Positions 29,773 to 37,262 of a stretch of 64,000 bases of DNA are shown here, piece by piece. Position numbers and translations under genes: made by a program. The DNA lies in the NCBI RefSeq assembly GCF_001612825.1, contig NZ_BDBE01000033.1:152386-216385 (forward strand), in the 5' to 3' direction. Each line of letters opens with the position of its first letter. The first letter of the stretch is position 1. The notes below the pieces were generated by a model. That model ran no database searches and was not told where the DNA came from. It saw nothing but the letters and a program-made list of their open reading frames with translations. The DNA comes from Nocardia caishijiensis NBRC 108228. Lineage in GTDB: Bacteria; Actinomycetota; Actinomycetes; Mycobacteriales; Mycobacteriaceae.

Positions 29773-30645
29773 TCAGACGGCGAGCTCGGCCGACCTGGCA
29801 CGGCTCGCGGTGATGCGGCGGCCGATGATGCCGTGGCGGGGCGCGAACAGGTAGACCAGGGTGAAGGCGACGCCCTGCGTGACCACAACCATCCCGCCCG
29901 CGGCGGTGTCGAGGTGGTAGCTGATGTACAGACCCGTGACTGCGCACAGCACCGACACCGAGGGCGCGATGATCAGCATCCGCGAGAAACGGTCGGTGAG
30001 CAGGTACGCCGTGGCGCCCGGGATGATGAGCATGGCCACCACCAACACCACACCCACCGCCTGCAACGCCACCACCGAGGTGAGCGCGAGCAGCGCGAGC
30101 AGCGCGGTGCCGAGCACTCGGGGGTTGAGACCGATGGCATGCGCGTGGGTGGCGTCGAAGGCATACAGGGTGAAGTCGCGACGCTTCAGCACCAATGCCA
30201 CCAGCACGATCGCGGCGAGGATCATGATCTGGATCATCTCCTCGCGACTCACCCCGAGCAGATTGCCGAAAACGATGTGGTTCAAATCGGTTTGGCTCGG
30301 TGTCACCGACACCAGCACCAACCCGAACGCGAACAGCGTCGTGAAGACGATGCCGATGGCCGCGTCCTCCTTCACCCGGCTGGTGTCGCGCACCACCCCG
30401 ATCAGCGCGACCGCGAGGAACCCGAAGATCACCGCCCCCACCGCGAAGGGCCACCCGACGATGTAGGCGAGCACCACCCCGGGCAGCACCGCGTGCGAGA
30501 CCGCGTCACCCATCAGCGACCACCCGATCAGCACCAACCAGCACGACAGCACCGCGCACACCACGGCGGCGGTGACGGTGGTCGCCAGCGCCCGAACCAT
30601 GAATTCGTAGCGCAGTGGGTCGAGCAGGAATTCTTCGAGGCTCAC
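29773..30645 (-). CDS. Mn/Zn ABC importer permease (ZnuB/MntB type)
   Basis: A 290-residue permease of the metal ABC-3 family with eight or nine helices. Typical segments are MGDAVSHAVLPGVVLAYIVGWP (about 48-69), TSRVKEDAAIGIVFTTLFAFGLVL and DATHAHAIGLNPRVLG near 170. It translocates divalent metal delivered by the substrate-binding protein. It overlaps the ATPase gene by four bases and is last in a three-gene operon. The metal-ligand set of the binding protein suggests manganese. Confidence 0.93.
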   Translation of the reverse strand: MSLEEFLLDPLRYEFMVRALATTVTAAVVCAVLSCWLVLIGWSLMGDAVSHAVLPGVVLAYIVGWPFAVGAVIFGFLAVALIGVVRDTSRVKEDAAIGIVFTTLFAFGLVLVSVTPSQTDLNHIVFGNLLGVSREEMIQIMILAAIVLVALVLKRRDFTLYAFDATHAHAIGLNPRVLGTALLALLALTSVVALQAVGVVLVVAMLIIPGATAYLLTDRFSRMLIIAPSVSVLCAVTGLYISYHLDTAAGGMVVVTQGVAFTLVYLFAPRHGIIGRRITASRARSAELAV

Positions 30646-31376
30646 TGGTCTCCGTCCACATCGAGTCCGAACGCCTTGGCCAGGTTCTCGGGCCGCAACA
30701 CCACATCGGGGTCACCGTGTTCGAGTACCCGGCGGTTCAACAGCACCGCCTCGGCGGCCAACCGGGGCAGCGCGTGCAGGTCGTGCGTCGACACCAGGAT
30801 CGTCGCCCCACCGGCGGCCAGCTCACGCAACAGCGCGGTGATGGTGGCCTCGGAACGTTTGTCGACACCGGCGAACGGCTCGTCCAGCAGCAAGGTGGTC
30901 GCCTCCTGCGCGATGCCGCGCGCCACGAAGGTCCGCTTCTTCTGCCCGCCGGAGAGCTGACCGATCTGCCGGTCGGCGAAGTCGGTGAGCTCCACCCGGG
31001 CCAGTGCCGCCTCGACGGCGGCCTTGTCGGTCTTGCTCGCGCGCCGGGTGAAACCCATCTTCCCGTAGCGCCCGGTCATCACCACGTCACGCACCGAGAG
31101 CGGGAAAGTCCAGTCCACGTCCTCGGATTGGGGCACGTATCCGAGGGCGCCAGCCTTGCGCGCGGTAGCGGGTGCGCCACCATTGACCAGCACCCGGCCG
31201 CGGTCGGGCGTCACCAGCCCCATGATGGTCTTGAACAGCGTCGACTTGCCCGAGCCGTTCATCCCGATCAGCCCGCACACCCGGCCGGATTTCAACGTGA
31301 GTTCGACGTTGTCGAGTGCGAGCACGTCACCGTAACGCACTGTCACGTCCTGGATCTCGACCACCGGTTCGGTCAT
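30642..31376 (-). CDS. Mn/Zn ABC importer ATP-binding protein
   Basis: A 244-residue ATPase. Walker A is GMNGSGKST near residue 38, the signature LSGGQKKRTFVARGI near 143 and Walker B LLLDEPFAGVD near 163. The QSEDVDWTFPLSVRDVVMTGRYG segment is typical of metal importers of the MntA/ZnuC kind. It overlaps both the binding-protein gene (31373) and the permease gene (30645) by four bases, so all three are translated together. Confidence 0.94.
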   Translation of the reverse strand: MTEPVVEIQDVTVRYGDVLALDNVELTLKSGRVCGLIGMNGSGKSTLFKTIMGLVTPDRGRVLVNGGAPATARKAGALGYVPQSEDVDWTFPLSVRDVVMTGRYGKMGFTRRASKTDKAAVEAALARVELTDFADRQIGQLSGGQKKRTFVARGIAQEATTLLLDEPFAGVDKRSEATITALLRELAAGGATILVSTHDLHALPRLAAEAVLLNRRVLEHGDPDVVLRPENLAKAFGLDVDGDQ

Positions 31377-32302
31377 TTCGGTGCTCCCGCCAGTGCCGCC
31401 GCGATGGTGTCGGCGTCGTGTCGGATCAGGTCGAGATAGGTCGGCACGGGGCCGCCGTCCTCCGACAGCGAGTCGACGTACAGCGTGCCGCCGAAACGCG
31501 CTCCGGTCGCCTCGACCACGCGCCGCATCGGCGCGTCCGACACCGTCGACTCGCAGAACACAGCGGGCACCCCGCGCTGGCGCACGAAGTCGATCACCGA
31601 CCCGATCTGCTGCGGCGTGGCCTGCTGTTCGGCGTTGACCGGCCAGATGTACTTCTCGGTCAGCCCCGCGTCGCGCGCCAGGTAGGAGAAGGCGCCCTCA
31701 CAGGTGACGAGGGCGCGCTGGTCGGCGGGCAGGGTGGCGACGGCGGCGGCCAGCTGGTCACGGACCGCGCCGAGCCGAGTCTTGTACGCCTCGCCGTTGG
31801 CGCGGTAGGCCTCGGCGTGGTCGGGATCGAGATCGGCGAACGCGCGAACCATGTTGTCCACGTAGATCTGCGCGTTCACCGGCGACATCCACGCGTGCGG
31901 GTTCGGCTTGCCCGCGTAGGCGTCCTCGCTGATGTCCATCGGCGCCACCCCCTCGCTCACCACGGCGTGTGGCACCTCGAGATCGGCGACGAACTGGGCG
32001 AACCAGGCCTCGAGATTCAGGCCGTTGTCGAGGATGAGATCGGCCTTCGCGGCCTTCTTGATGTCCCCCGGCGTCGGCTCGTATCCGTGGATCTCGGCAC
32101 CGGCCTTGGTGATCGACTCGACCCGCAGGTGTTCACCGGCCACATTGCGCGCCATATCGGCGAGCACGGTGAAGGTGGTGAGCACCACCTTCCGGTCGTC
32201 GTCGGACGCGCTGACGCCACCGCAGGCCGTCAGCGCGAACACCATGACACTCAGCACGCACGCCGCGAACGTCCGCGACGAACGGTGGAACCCAACCTTC
32301 AT
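31373..32302 (-). CDS. Mn-type substrate-binding lipoprotein (PsaA/MntC family)
   Basis: A 309-residue cluster A-I metal-binding lipoprotein with lipobox LTAC, lipidated at Cys27. The four ligands can be read as His72 (EIHGYEPT), His136 (NPHAWMSP), Glu202 (TCEGAFSYLARD) and Asp277 (LYVDSLS). In known family members a His-His-Glu-Asp set, as in PsaA, goes with manganese (or ferrous iron), while zinc proteins have a third His. So manganese is the likely substrate. I chose ATG 32302, six bases after a perfect TATAAT box, implying a leaderless transcript; the frame also stays open to an ATG at 32338, which would overlap the promoter. Confidence 0.92.
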   Translation of the reverse strand: MKVGFHRSSRTFAACVLSVMVFALTACGGVSASDDDRKVVLTTFTVLADMARNVAGEHLRVESITKAGAEIHGYEPTPGDIKKAAKADLILDNGLNLEAWFAQFVADLEVPHAVVSEGVAPMDISEDAYAGKPNPHAWMSPVNAQIYVDNMVRAFADLDPDHAEAYRANGEAYKTRLGAVRDQLAAAVATLPADQRALVTCEGAFSYLARDAGLTEKYIWPVNAEQQATPQQIGSVIDFVRQRGVPAVFCESTVSDAPMRRVVEATGARFGGTLYVDSLSEDGGPVPTYLDLIRHDADTIAAALAGAPK

Positions 32303-32338
32303 CCCGGAATTATATTGTTCGGGTGACCGAACTTTCAA
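32303..32338 (-). promoter_or_regulatory. Leaderless promoter with an operator in the spacer, Mn importer
   Basis: On the minus strand TTGAAA (32338-32333), an 18-base spacer and TATAAT (32314-32309) form a near-consensus promoter. Six bases separate the -10 box from the ATG, so transcription should begin at or beside the start codon. The spacer is almost entirely filled by an inverted repeat, GTTCGG-N4-CCGAAC (32317-32332). A repressor bound there would block RNA polymerase; a metal regulator such as MntR is a guess. Confidence 0.75.
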
Positions 32339-32369
32339 GTTCAGCCACCGAAACAGCGGTGGTGACCGG

Positions 32370-32744
32370 TCACGATGCCCAGGGCGGGACGAAGGTCGAC
32401 CCGTCCGGCAACTCCGCCGCGAACCCGGAGCGAACGGTCACCAGCAACCGGGCGGGCGCCTCGGTCTCGTTGGTGAGCGCGATGAGCGCGCCCGCGGGGG
32501 CGACAGCGGCGTCACCCGGCCGCAGGGCGGTCGAGTCACCGTCGACGGTGAGGACGACGTCGCCCGCGAGCAGGACGAACGCCTCTTCCCCCAGGATTCG
32601 GTGCGCGACCCCGACCGAGCCGGGCGCGATTTCGGTCTGCCAGACGCACAGGTCGACACTTCCGACAGCAGGGCGAATCAATGCGGCGAATCGGGCGTTG
32701 TGCACCTCGTACACCTGGGCGTCGGCGGAACGAACTACCGGCAT
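32370..32744 (-). CDS. Cupin-fold protein
   Basis: A 124-residue single cupin. Beta strands with GSVGVAHRILGEEAFVLLAG (about 42-61) and LTVDGDSTALRPGDAAVAPAG are the two cupin motifs. One His (AHRILGEE) and Glu fit a metal site, though the second-motif His is missing. The function is unknown; such proteins bind sugars, small ligands or metals. ATG 32744 has GAGGAG five bases upstream. It is divergent from the MarR gene across a large palindrome, so it is probably that regulator's target. Confidence 0.82.
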   Translation of the reverse strand: MPVVRSADAQVYEVHNARFAALIRPAVGSVDLCVWQTEIAPGSVGVAHRILGEEAFVLLAGDVVLTVDGDSTALRPGDAAVAPAGALIALTNETEAPARLLVTVRSGFAAELPDGSTFVPPWAS

Positions 32745-32765
32745 GAACACTCCTCAATAGTCAAT

Positions 32766-32789
32766 CTACTTGTCTATATAGTCAAGTAG
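32766..32789. promoter_or_regulatory. Palindrome between the cupin and MarR genes
   Basis: CTACTTG (32766-32772) and CAAGTAG (32783-32789) form a 7-bp inverted repeat around a ten-base centre that itself contains CTATATAG. The whole 24 bases are palindromic except one pair. It lies in the 70-bp divergent promoter and is a likely MarR operator. A TAGTCAA direct repeat at 32758 and 32779 overlaps it. Confidence 0.7.
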
Positions 32790-32814
32790 CTTTTCCATTC
32801 CGTCAAGTGCCAGA

Positions 32815-33264
32815 ATGACCGACATGCCCGCTGCCGCCGACCTGCCCCTGTTCCTCCTGGCGGCCGCCGCCGAGGTGACCGACGCGGTGCAGGCGGGCGT
32901 CGCGGCGGCCGGATTCACCGACGTCCGACCGGCACACGGATTCGCCTTCGTGCGCCTGGCCCCCGAGGGCGCCACCGTCGGCGAGATCGCCGAGCACCTC
33001 GGCGTCACCAAGCAGGCGGCAAGTCAACTGGTCGACGAGCTGGTCACCAAGGGCTACGTCGAACGCAACCCGCACCCCCGCGACGCCCGCGCCCGGCTCG
33101 TCACGCTCACCGAGCGCGGCTGGGCGTGCACGCGGGCCGCCGACGCGGCATTGGGCGAACTCACCAGAAGATGGTCCGAAACTCTTGGCGCGACCGACCT
33201 CACCCAGGTCAGAGACGCATTGGCGCGCGTGGTCACGCCCGGTCGGGTCCGCCCGAGTTGGTGA
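32815..33264 (+). CDS. MarR-family transcriptional regulator
   Basis: A 149-residue MarR-type winged-helix regulator. The DNA-binding part is visible as TVGEIAEHLGVTKQAASQLVDELVTKGYVERNPHPRDARARLVTLTERG (residues about 54-101). The flanking N- and C-terminal helices form the dimer interface. It is divergent from the cupin gene and probably controls it and itself through the palindrome in between. ATG 32815 is preferred; ATG 32824 three codons later is also possible. Confidence 0.92.
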   Translation: MTDMPAAADLPLFLLAAAAEVTDAVQAGVAAAGFTDVRPAHGFAFVRLAPEGATVGEIAEHLGVTKQAASQLVDELVTKGYVERNPHPRDARARLVTLTERGWACTRAADAALGELTRRWSETLGATDLTQVRDALARVVTPGRVRPSW

Positions 33265-33462
33265 GGTCGTAACCATTCACCTCGGTGCGACGATCTTGTT
33301 GTCGGTATCCGTTGATCCGAACAACAGGATTTTCGAAACCTGCGCGCACCATCGCGACGAGCGGCATACTCGGCTCGAGCGGTGACGCGCCACCGCAGCA
33401 CCCCGGGCCACCGGTCCGGGCCTCGCCTCGTCACGCACCGTTCCCGCTATCCCGGAGTTCGC

Positions 33463-33687
33463 ATGTCTGCCCTAGCCACCGTCACCACGGTCGACACCGT
33501 CACCCGCCACAAGTACGAGCGGCTGCAATACACCGGTTCCGCCGGTGTCGTCGCGTCCCTCGAAGACCCGCGGCTGGTCGACCGCTGGCGCACCGAGCAC
33601 CCCACCTGGCGCGGCGAGCACTGGGCGTTCGAGGCCGGGACCACCGGCAGCCTCCGCCCGATCAATGTGGCGACCCGCCACAACTGA
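33463..33687 (+). CDS. Small unknown protein
   Basis: A 74-residue protein with no family I recognise. ATG 33463 follows GGAG at eight bases. The protein is polar, with no signal or membrane helix; it shows HKYERLQYTGSAGVVASLED and WRTEHPTWRGEHWAFE, rich in Trp, His and Glu. It ends five bases before the convergent amidase stop. The 198 bases upstream, back to marR, hold no other gene that I can support. Confidence 0.5.
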   Translation: MSALATVTTVDTVTRHKYERLQYTGSAGVVASLEDPRLVDRWRTEHPTWRGEHWAFEAGTTGSLRPINVATRHN

Positions 33688-33692
33688 TCCGC

Positions 33693-35117
33693 TCAGGCGG
33701 CGCCCGCGTCGGCCGAACGGTCGGTGATCCGGGGGAACGGGCTGGCCGCTTCCAGCTGGTAGGCCAGGTCGAGCAGCGTTCGCTCCCCGCCACGCGGGGC
33801 GGCCAACTGCACCGAGCCGGGCAGACCGGTCGGCAGCAGCCCGTGCGGCAACGAGATGCCCGGTCCCCCACCGACATTGTTGAGCGGCGTGAAACCCACG
33901 TAATCGACGAGTTTCGCGAACAGTTCATCGAACGGCTGACCCGGCGCCAACTCACCGATCCGCGGCGCCGGGTGTGACAGCACCGGAGTGAGCAGCACGT
34001 CGACCTCGGCGAAGTGCCGGTCGTAGGCGGCGGTTCCGGCCCGTAGACGCCACGCGGCGGCCACCGAGCCGAGCGGATTGCGCTTGGCAAGCCCGATCAG
34101 GCCGGTGGTGAACGGGTCGAGCTTGCCTGCGTCGAACCGGCCACGGTGACCGAGCCGGAACGACAGCGTCATCGCGGCGGCCATCACCGCCCAGTACTGC
34201 TTGAAGTCGTCGACGAAACGCGGGTCGACCGCCAACCGGGTCTCGACGATCTCGTGCCCGAGCCCGGCGAAAACGCGGACGGCCGAATCGAGGATCACCC
34301 GGTTGTCGGGATGCACGGGTCGGCCGAGCACGTCGGCGGTGATCACGCCGATGCGCAGCCGCCGTGCGCTCGGCCCTTCCACCAGTCCCACCGGCGCCAG
34401 TTTCGGGTGCGCGCCGAAACTCTCGACCGCGGCCAGGTAGTGCGCCGTATCACGGACCGACCGGGTGAGCACTCCCTCGGCCACCAGATGCACCGGCAGT
34501 TTGCGCGCGCCCGGCTGGTCGAGCAGCCGATAACGGGTGGGCTTCAGGCCGACCAGACCCGTCGCGGCAGCGGGAATGCGGATCGAACCGCCGCCGTCGT
34601 TGGCGTGGGCGATCGGCACCACCCCGGCGGCGACCAGCGCCGCCGACCCGCCCGAGGACGCGCCCGTCGAGAACTCCGGATTCCACGGGTTGCGCGTGGG
34701 TGGGCGATGGACGAATTCGGTGCTCGCGGTGAGCCCGAACTCCGGCAACGTCGACTTGCCGAGGACAACCACCCCCGAGTGCAGGAACTGCGCGGCGGGC
34801 CCGCTGGTCGCGATCACCGGGTGCGGCGTGAACGCCGCCGACCCGTGACAACTCGGCAGCCCGGCGACGTCGGTGTTGTCCTTGACGAAGGCGGGCACCC
34901 CGGCGAACACCCCGGCCGTTTCCGGCGCCGCGGCCGCCCGCTCGAAACTGCGCACCTGCACCGCGTCGAGGCGGGGGTCGACAGCCTGCGTCCGGGCGAC
35001 GGCGGCCTCGATCACCTCGGCACGGCTCACCCGACCGGCGCGCAGTGCGGCGGCAAGGCCGACAGCGTCGTGGTCGCCGAGGGCGTCGTCGGTGTAGGCG
35101 TGCACGGCAGAGCTCAT
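33693..35117 (-). CDS. Amidase (amidase-signature family)
   Basis: A 474-residue amidase. The Ser-cisSer-Lys triad is readable: Lys79 (FVKDNTD), cis-Ser154 (GASSGGSAAL) and Ser178 (NDGGGSIRIPAAATGLVGLKPT), with the family's 24-residue spacing between the serines. It hydrolyses an amide whose identity cannot be told; nicotinamide, acetamide and peptide amides are typical in the family. It lacks the GatA-specific context of gatCB, so it is a stand-alone amidase. The ATG at 35117 is the natural start. It lies after a secreted-protein gene ending in a terminator. Confidence 0.92.
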   Translation of the reverse strand: MSSAVHAYTDDALGDHDAVGLAAALRAGRVSRAEVIEAAVARTQAVDPRLDAVQVRSFERAAAAPETAGVFAGVPAFVKDNTDVAGLPSCHGSAAFTPHPVIATSGPAAQFLHSGVVVLGKSTLPEFGLTASTEFVHRPPTRNPWNPEFSTGASSGGSAALVAAGVVPIAHANDGGGSIRIPAAATGLVGLKPTRYRLLDQPGARKLPVHLVAEGVLTRSVRDTAHYLAAVESFGAHPKLAPVGLVEGPSARRLRIGVITADVLGRPVHPDNRVILDSAVRVFAGLGHEIVETRLAVDPRFVDDFKQYWAVMAAAMTLSFRLGHRGRFDAGKLDPFTTGLIGLAKRNPLGSVAAAWRLRAGTAAYDRHFAEVDVLLTPVLSHPAPRIGELAPGQPFDELFAKLVDYVGFTPLNNVGGGPGISLPHGLLPTGLPGSVQLAAPRGGERTLLDLAYQLEAASPFPRITDRSADAGAA

Positions 35118-35170
35118 GGCCGCAGCCTAATCGCGACCGTACGCGCGAGTAAGGAACTTCGGCCAGACAA

Positions 35171-35200
35171 TGCGGCCCGCCCGGCGAGGAGCGGGCCGCA
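35171..35200 (-). terminator. Hairpin after the secreted glycine-rich protein
   Basis: TGCGGCCCGC (35171-35180) and GCGGGCCGCA (35191-35200) form a perfect 10-bp stem with a ten-base loop. It sits ten bases past the stop of the frame-restored secreted-protein gene. Confidence 0.7.
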
Positions 35201-35209
35201 GTGAGGTCC

Positions 35210-35901
35210 CTACTTGGCAGGAGCCGTGAAGGGCTGGTTGATCGTGGTGACGTACTGGATCACCGCGCCGATGGCGACGGGGCCGTGACGAAGATCTGCC
35301 CCGCGAGCACACCGAGGAAGCCGACGGCGGCCGCGCCCGCGACGCAACCGGCCAGCGGTCCCGCACCGAACAGGGTGAGCAGAGCCCCGGTGAGCGCGAC
35401 GCCCGCGGCGGCACCCGCGAGGCATCCGAGTGCCGCGCCGCCGATGCCACCGACGAGGGTGCCGATGGTGGCACCCATGGAGATGGTGCTCGTCATCCGC
35501 GACCAGGCGGCCTGTTCCCGGTCGTATTCGGACTTCCAAGGCGCCTTGTCCTCGAACGGCAGCGCGACCGGCCGGTAGACGGCCTTGTCCATGCTCAGCG
35601 CCGGGGTGAGCGTCGCCGTGCGACCGTCGATCCGGGCTTCGATGGGGAACTGGAAGTCGTCGATGGCGAAGGTCAACGGCGTCGCGCCGACGACAGTGCC
35701 CGCGCTGTCACGCACCTGCAGGGTGCCGTTGTCGACGACCAGCGAACCGTGCTCGATCTCGATGACCGAGGTGGCGCCGTCGGTGTGCGCGGTGTATCCC
35801 ACCGGCTTCGGTGCCGCCGGTTCCGCGTGCGCCCCGGCCGCCGTCACCGCCAGCGCGGACAGCGACAACGCCACGGGCACAACGATTTTCTTCAAGAACA
35901 T
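35210..35901 (-). pseudogene. Secreted protein with glycine-zipper-like C-terminus, frameshifted near its end
   Basis: The first frame (35901 to 35260) has a clear signal peptide, MFLKKIVVPVALSLSALAV to AHA. A beta-rich domain (VIEIEHGSLVVDNGTLQVRD, GRTATLTPALS) and a Gly/Ala-rich membrane-inserting part (TIGTLVGGIGGAALGC) follow. It then ends abruptly with TAPSPSAR. The next frame directly continues PVAIGAVIQYVTTINQPFTA to a stop at 35210. One extra base in the GGGG run at 35279-35282 would join them. So this is either a recent frameshift or a base-call error. The gene is divergent from the metallophore operon, with the Fur-like site between them. ATG 35901 has GAGGAATC upstream. Confidence 0.65.
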
Positions 35902-35958
35902 GGGTGATTCCTCATCGATTCTCAGCCGATCGCGGTGACCGGCGCTGGCAATCGTAGC

Positions 35959-35977
35959 GATAATGGTTATCATTATC
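35959..35977. promoter_or_regulatory. Fur/Zur-family operator
   Basis: GATAATGGTTATCATTATC, a 19-bp palindrome with 7-bp perfect arms (GATAATG/CATTATC). It matches the classical Fur-box 19-mer at 17 of 19 positions and stands out as AT-rich in GC-rich DNA. It is 26 bases before the ATP-grasp GTG (36003) and 58 before the divergent secreted-protein ATG. In actinobacteria iron is normally sensed by DtxR-type IdeR, so Zur (zinc) is the more likely binder. That is inference. Confidence 0.8.
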
Positions 35978-36002
35978 ACCTCGATGAGGCTGGGAGGTCG
36001 TA

Positions 36003-37262
36003 GTGGGACATCTGCTGATGGTGGAGAGCTGGGTCGGCTCGATGAGCACCCTGTTGCCGCAGGGAATCAAGGACGGCGGGCACCGATTCAGCTTCCTGAC
36101 AAGGAACCTCGGGCACTATCTGCGCCCCGGCGCACCGTCACCACACCCACTGCTCACCGCTGACAACGTGTTCACCGCCGAGACCAACGACGAGGCGACA
36201 CTTCTGCCGTACGCGCGAAAGTTGCACGAGCTCTTCGGTTTCGACGGCGTCCTCACCTCGTGCGACTACTACCTCCCGACCGTGGCCGCCATCGCCACCG
36301 ATCTCGGCCTGCCCGGCCCCGGCCGCGAGGCGGTGGTCGCCGCCTGCGACAAGCACCGGACCCGGGAGATCTGTCGCGCTGCCGGGGTACCCGGCCCCGA
36401 ATTCGCGGTCGCCCAGACGCCGGACGAGATCTCCGCCGCAGCAGCACGATTGGGCTATCCGCTGGTGGTGAAGCCGATCGATCTGTGCGGCGGGATGTTC
36501 GTGTGCCGCGTCGAGGACGACACCGAGCTGCGCGTCGCCGTCGACCGCATCGCAGGGTTCCCGGTGAACGCGCGCGGACAGCGCAGATCACCCCAGATCC
36601 TGCTCGAAACGTGCGTGCGGGGACCCGAATTCAGCGTGGAGACGGTGACCGTCGCCGGGCAGACCACCGTCGTCGGGGTCACCGACAAACAACTCACCGG
36701 CGCACCTGCCTTCATCGAGTCGAGTCACATGTTCCCCGCCGACCTGTCGGACACCGACCGAACCGCCGTCGCCGAGACCGCCGTGGCGGCGATCACGGCA
36801 CTCGGGCTCGACGCGACCGTCGCCCATACCGAGGTGAAGCTGACACCAGACGGACCGTGCCTGATCGAGGTGAACCCACGGCCCGCGGGCAACCGGATCA
36901 CCGAACTGGTTCGCCGGGTCACCGGCATCGACCTCACCAGAGCCCATCTCGAGGCCGTGCTGGGCGCGGTGCCCGAGCTGACCCCGCGACAGACCGAGGT
37001 GGGGAGCGCGGCCGTCGCCTTCGCCGTCCCCGACCGGGCGGGCGTGGTGGCCCGGGTCGCCGGTGCGACCGGGTGGGCCGACGATCCGCGCATCGTGGAA
37101 CACAAACTCCCCCAGCCCGGCACCGAGGTCCGGCCCGCCACCGACAACAACACCTACCTCGGGCACGTCCTCGTCACCGCCGAGAAGCCGGGCGCGGCAG
37201 GGGAACTGGCCGATTCGCTGATCGCCGACCTGCGCGTCGAACTCGACGGCGGTGCCGCGTGA
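36003..37262 (+). CDS. ATP-grasp ligase, first gene of the metallophore operon
   Basis: A 419-residue ATP-grasp carboxylate-amine ligase. The preATP part includes DGVLTSCDYYLPTVAAIA (81-98). The ATP-binding Lys157 is in YPLVVKPIDLCGGMF, and RGPEFSVETVTV (206-217) and LIEVNPRPAGNRI (287-299) supply Glu289, Asn291 and Arg293 for ATP and Mg. An extra C-terminal domain of about 100 residues follows, as in the BL00235/DdaF-like group. The GTG at 36003 has GGGAGG upstream. It should form an amide bond between a carboxylic acid and an amino group during assembly of the ligand. It overlaps the next gene by four bases (GTGA). Confidence 0.9.
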   Translation: MGHLLMVESWVGSMSTLLPQGIKDGGHRFSFLTRNLGHYLRPGAPSPHPLLTADNVFTAETNDEATLLPYARKLHELFGFDGVLTSCDYYLPTVAAIATDLGLPGPGREAVVAACDKHRTREICRAAGVPGPEFAVAQTPDEISAAAARLGYPLVVKPIDLCGGMFVCRVEDDTELRVAVDRIAGFPVNARGQRRSPQILLETCVRGPEFSVETVTVAGQTTVVGVTDKQLTGAPAFIESSHMFPADLSDTDRTAVAETAVAAITALGLDATVAHTEVKLTPDGPCLIEVNPRPAGNRITELVRRVTGIDLTRAHLEAVLGAVPELTPRQTEVGSAAVAFAVPDRAGVVARVAGATGWADDPRIVEHKLPQPGTEVRPATDNNTYLGHVLVTAEKPGAAGELADSLIADLRVELDGGAA

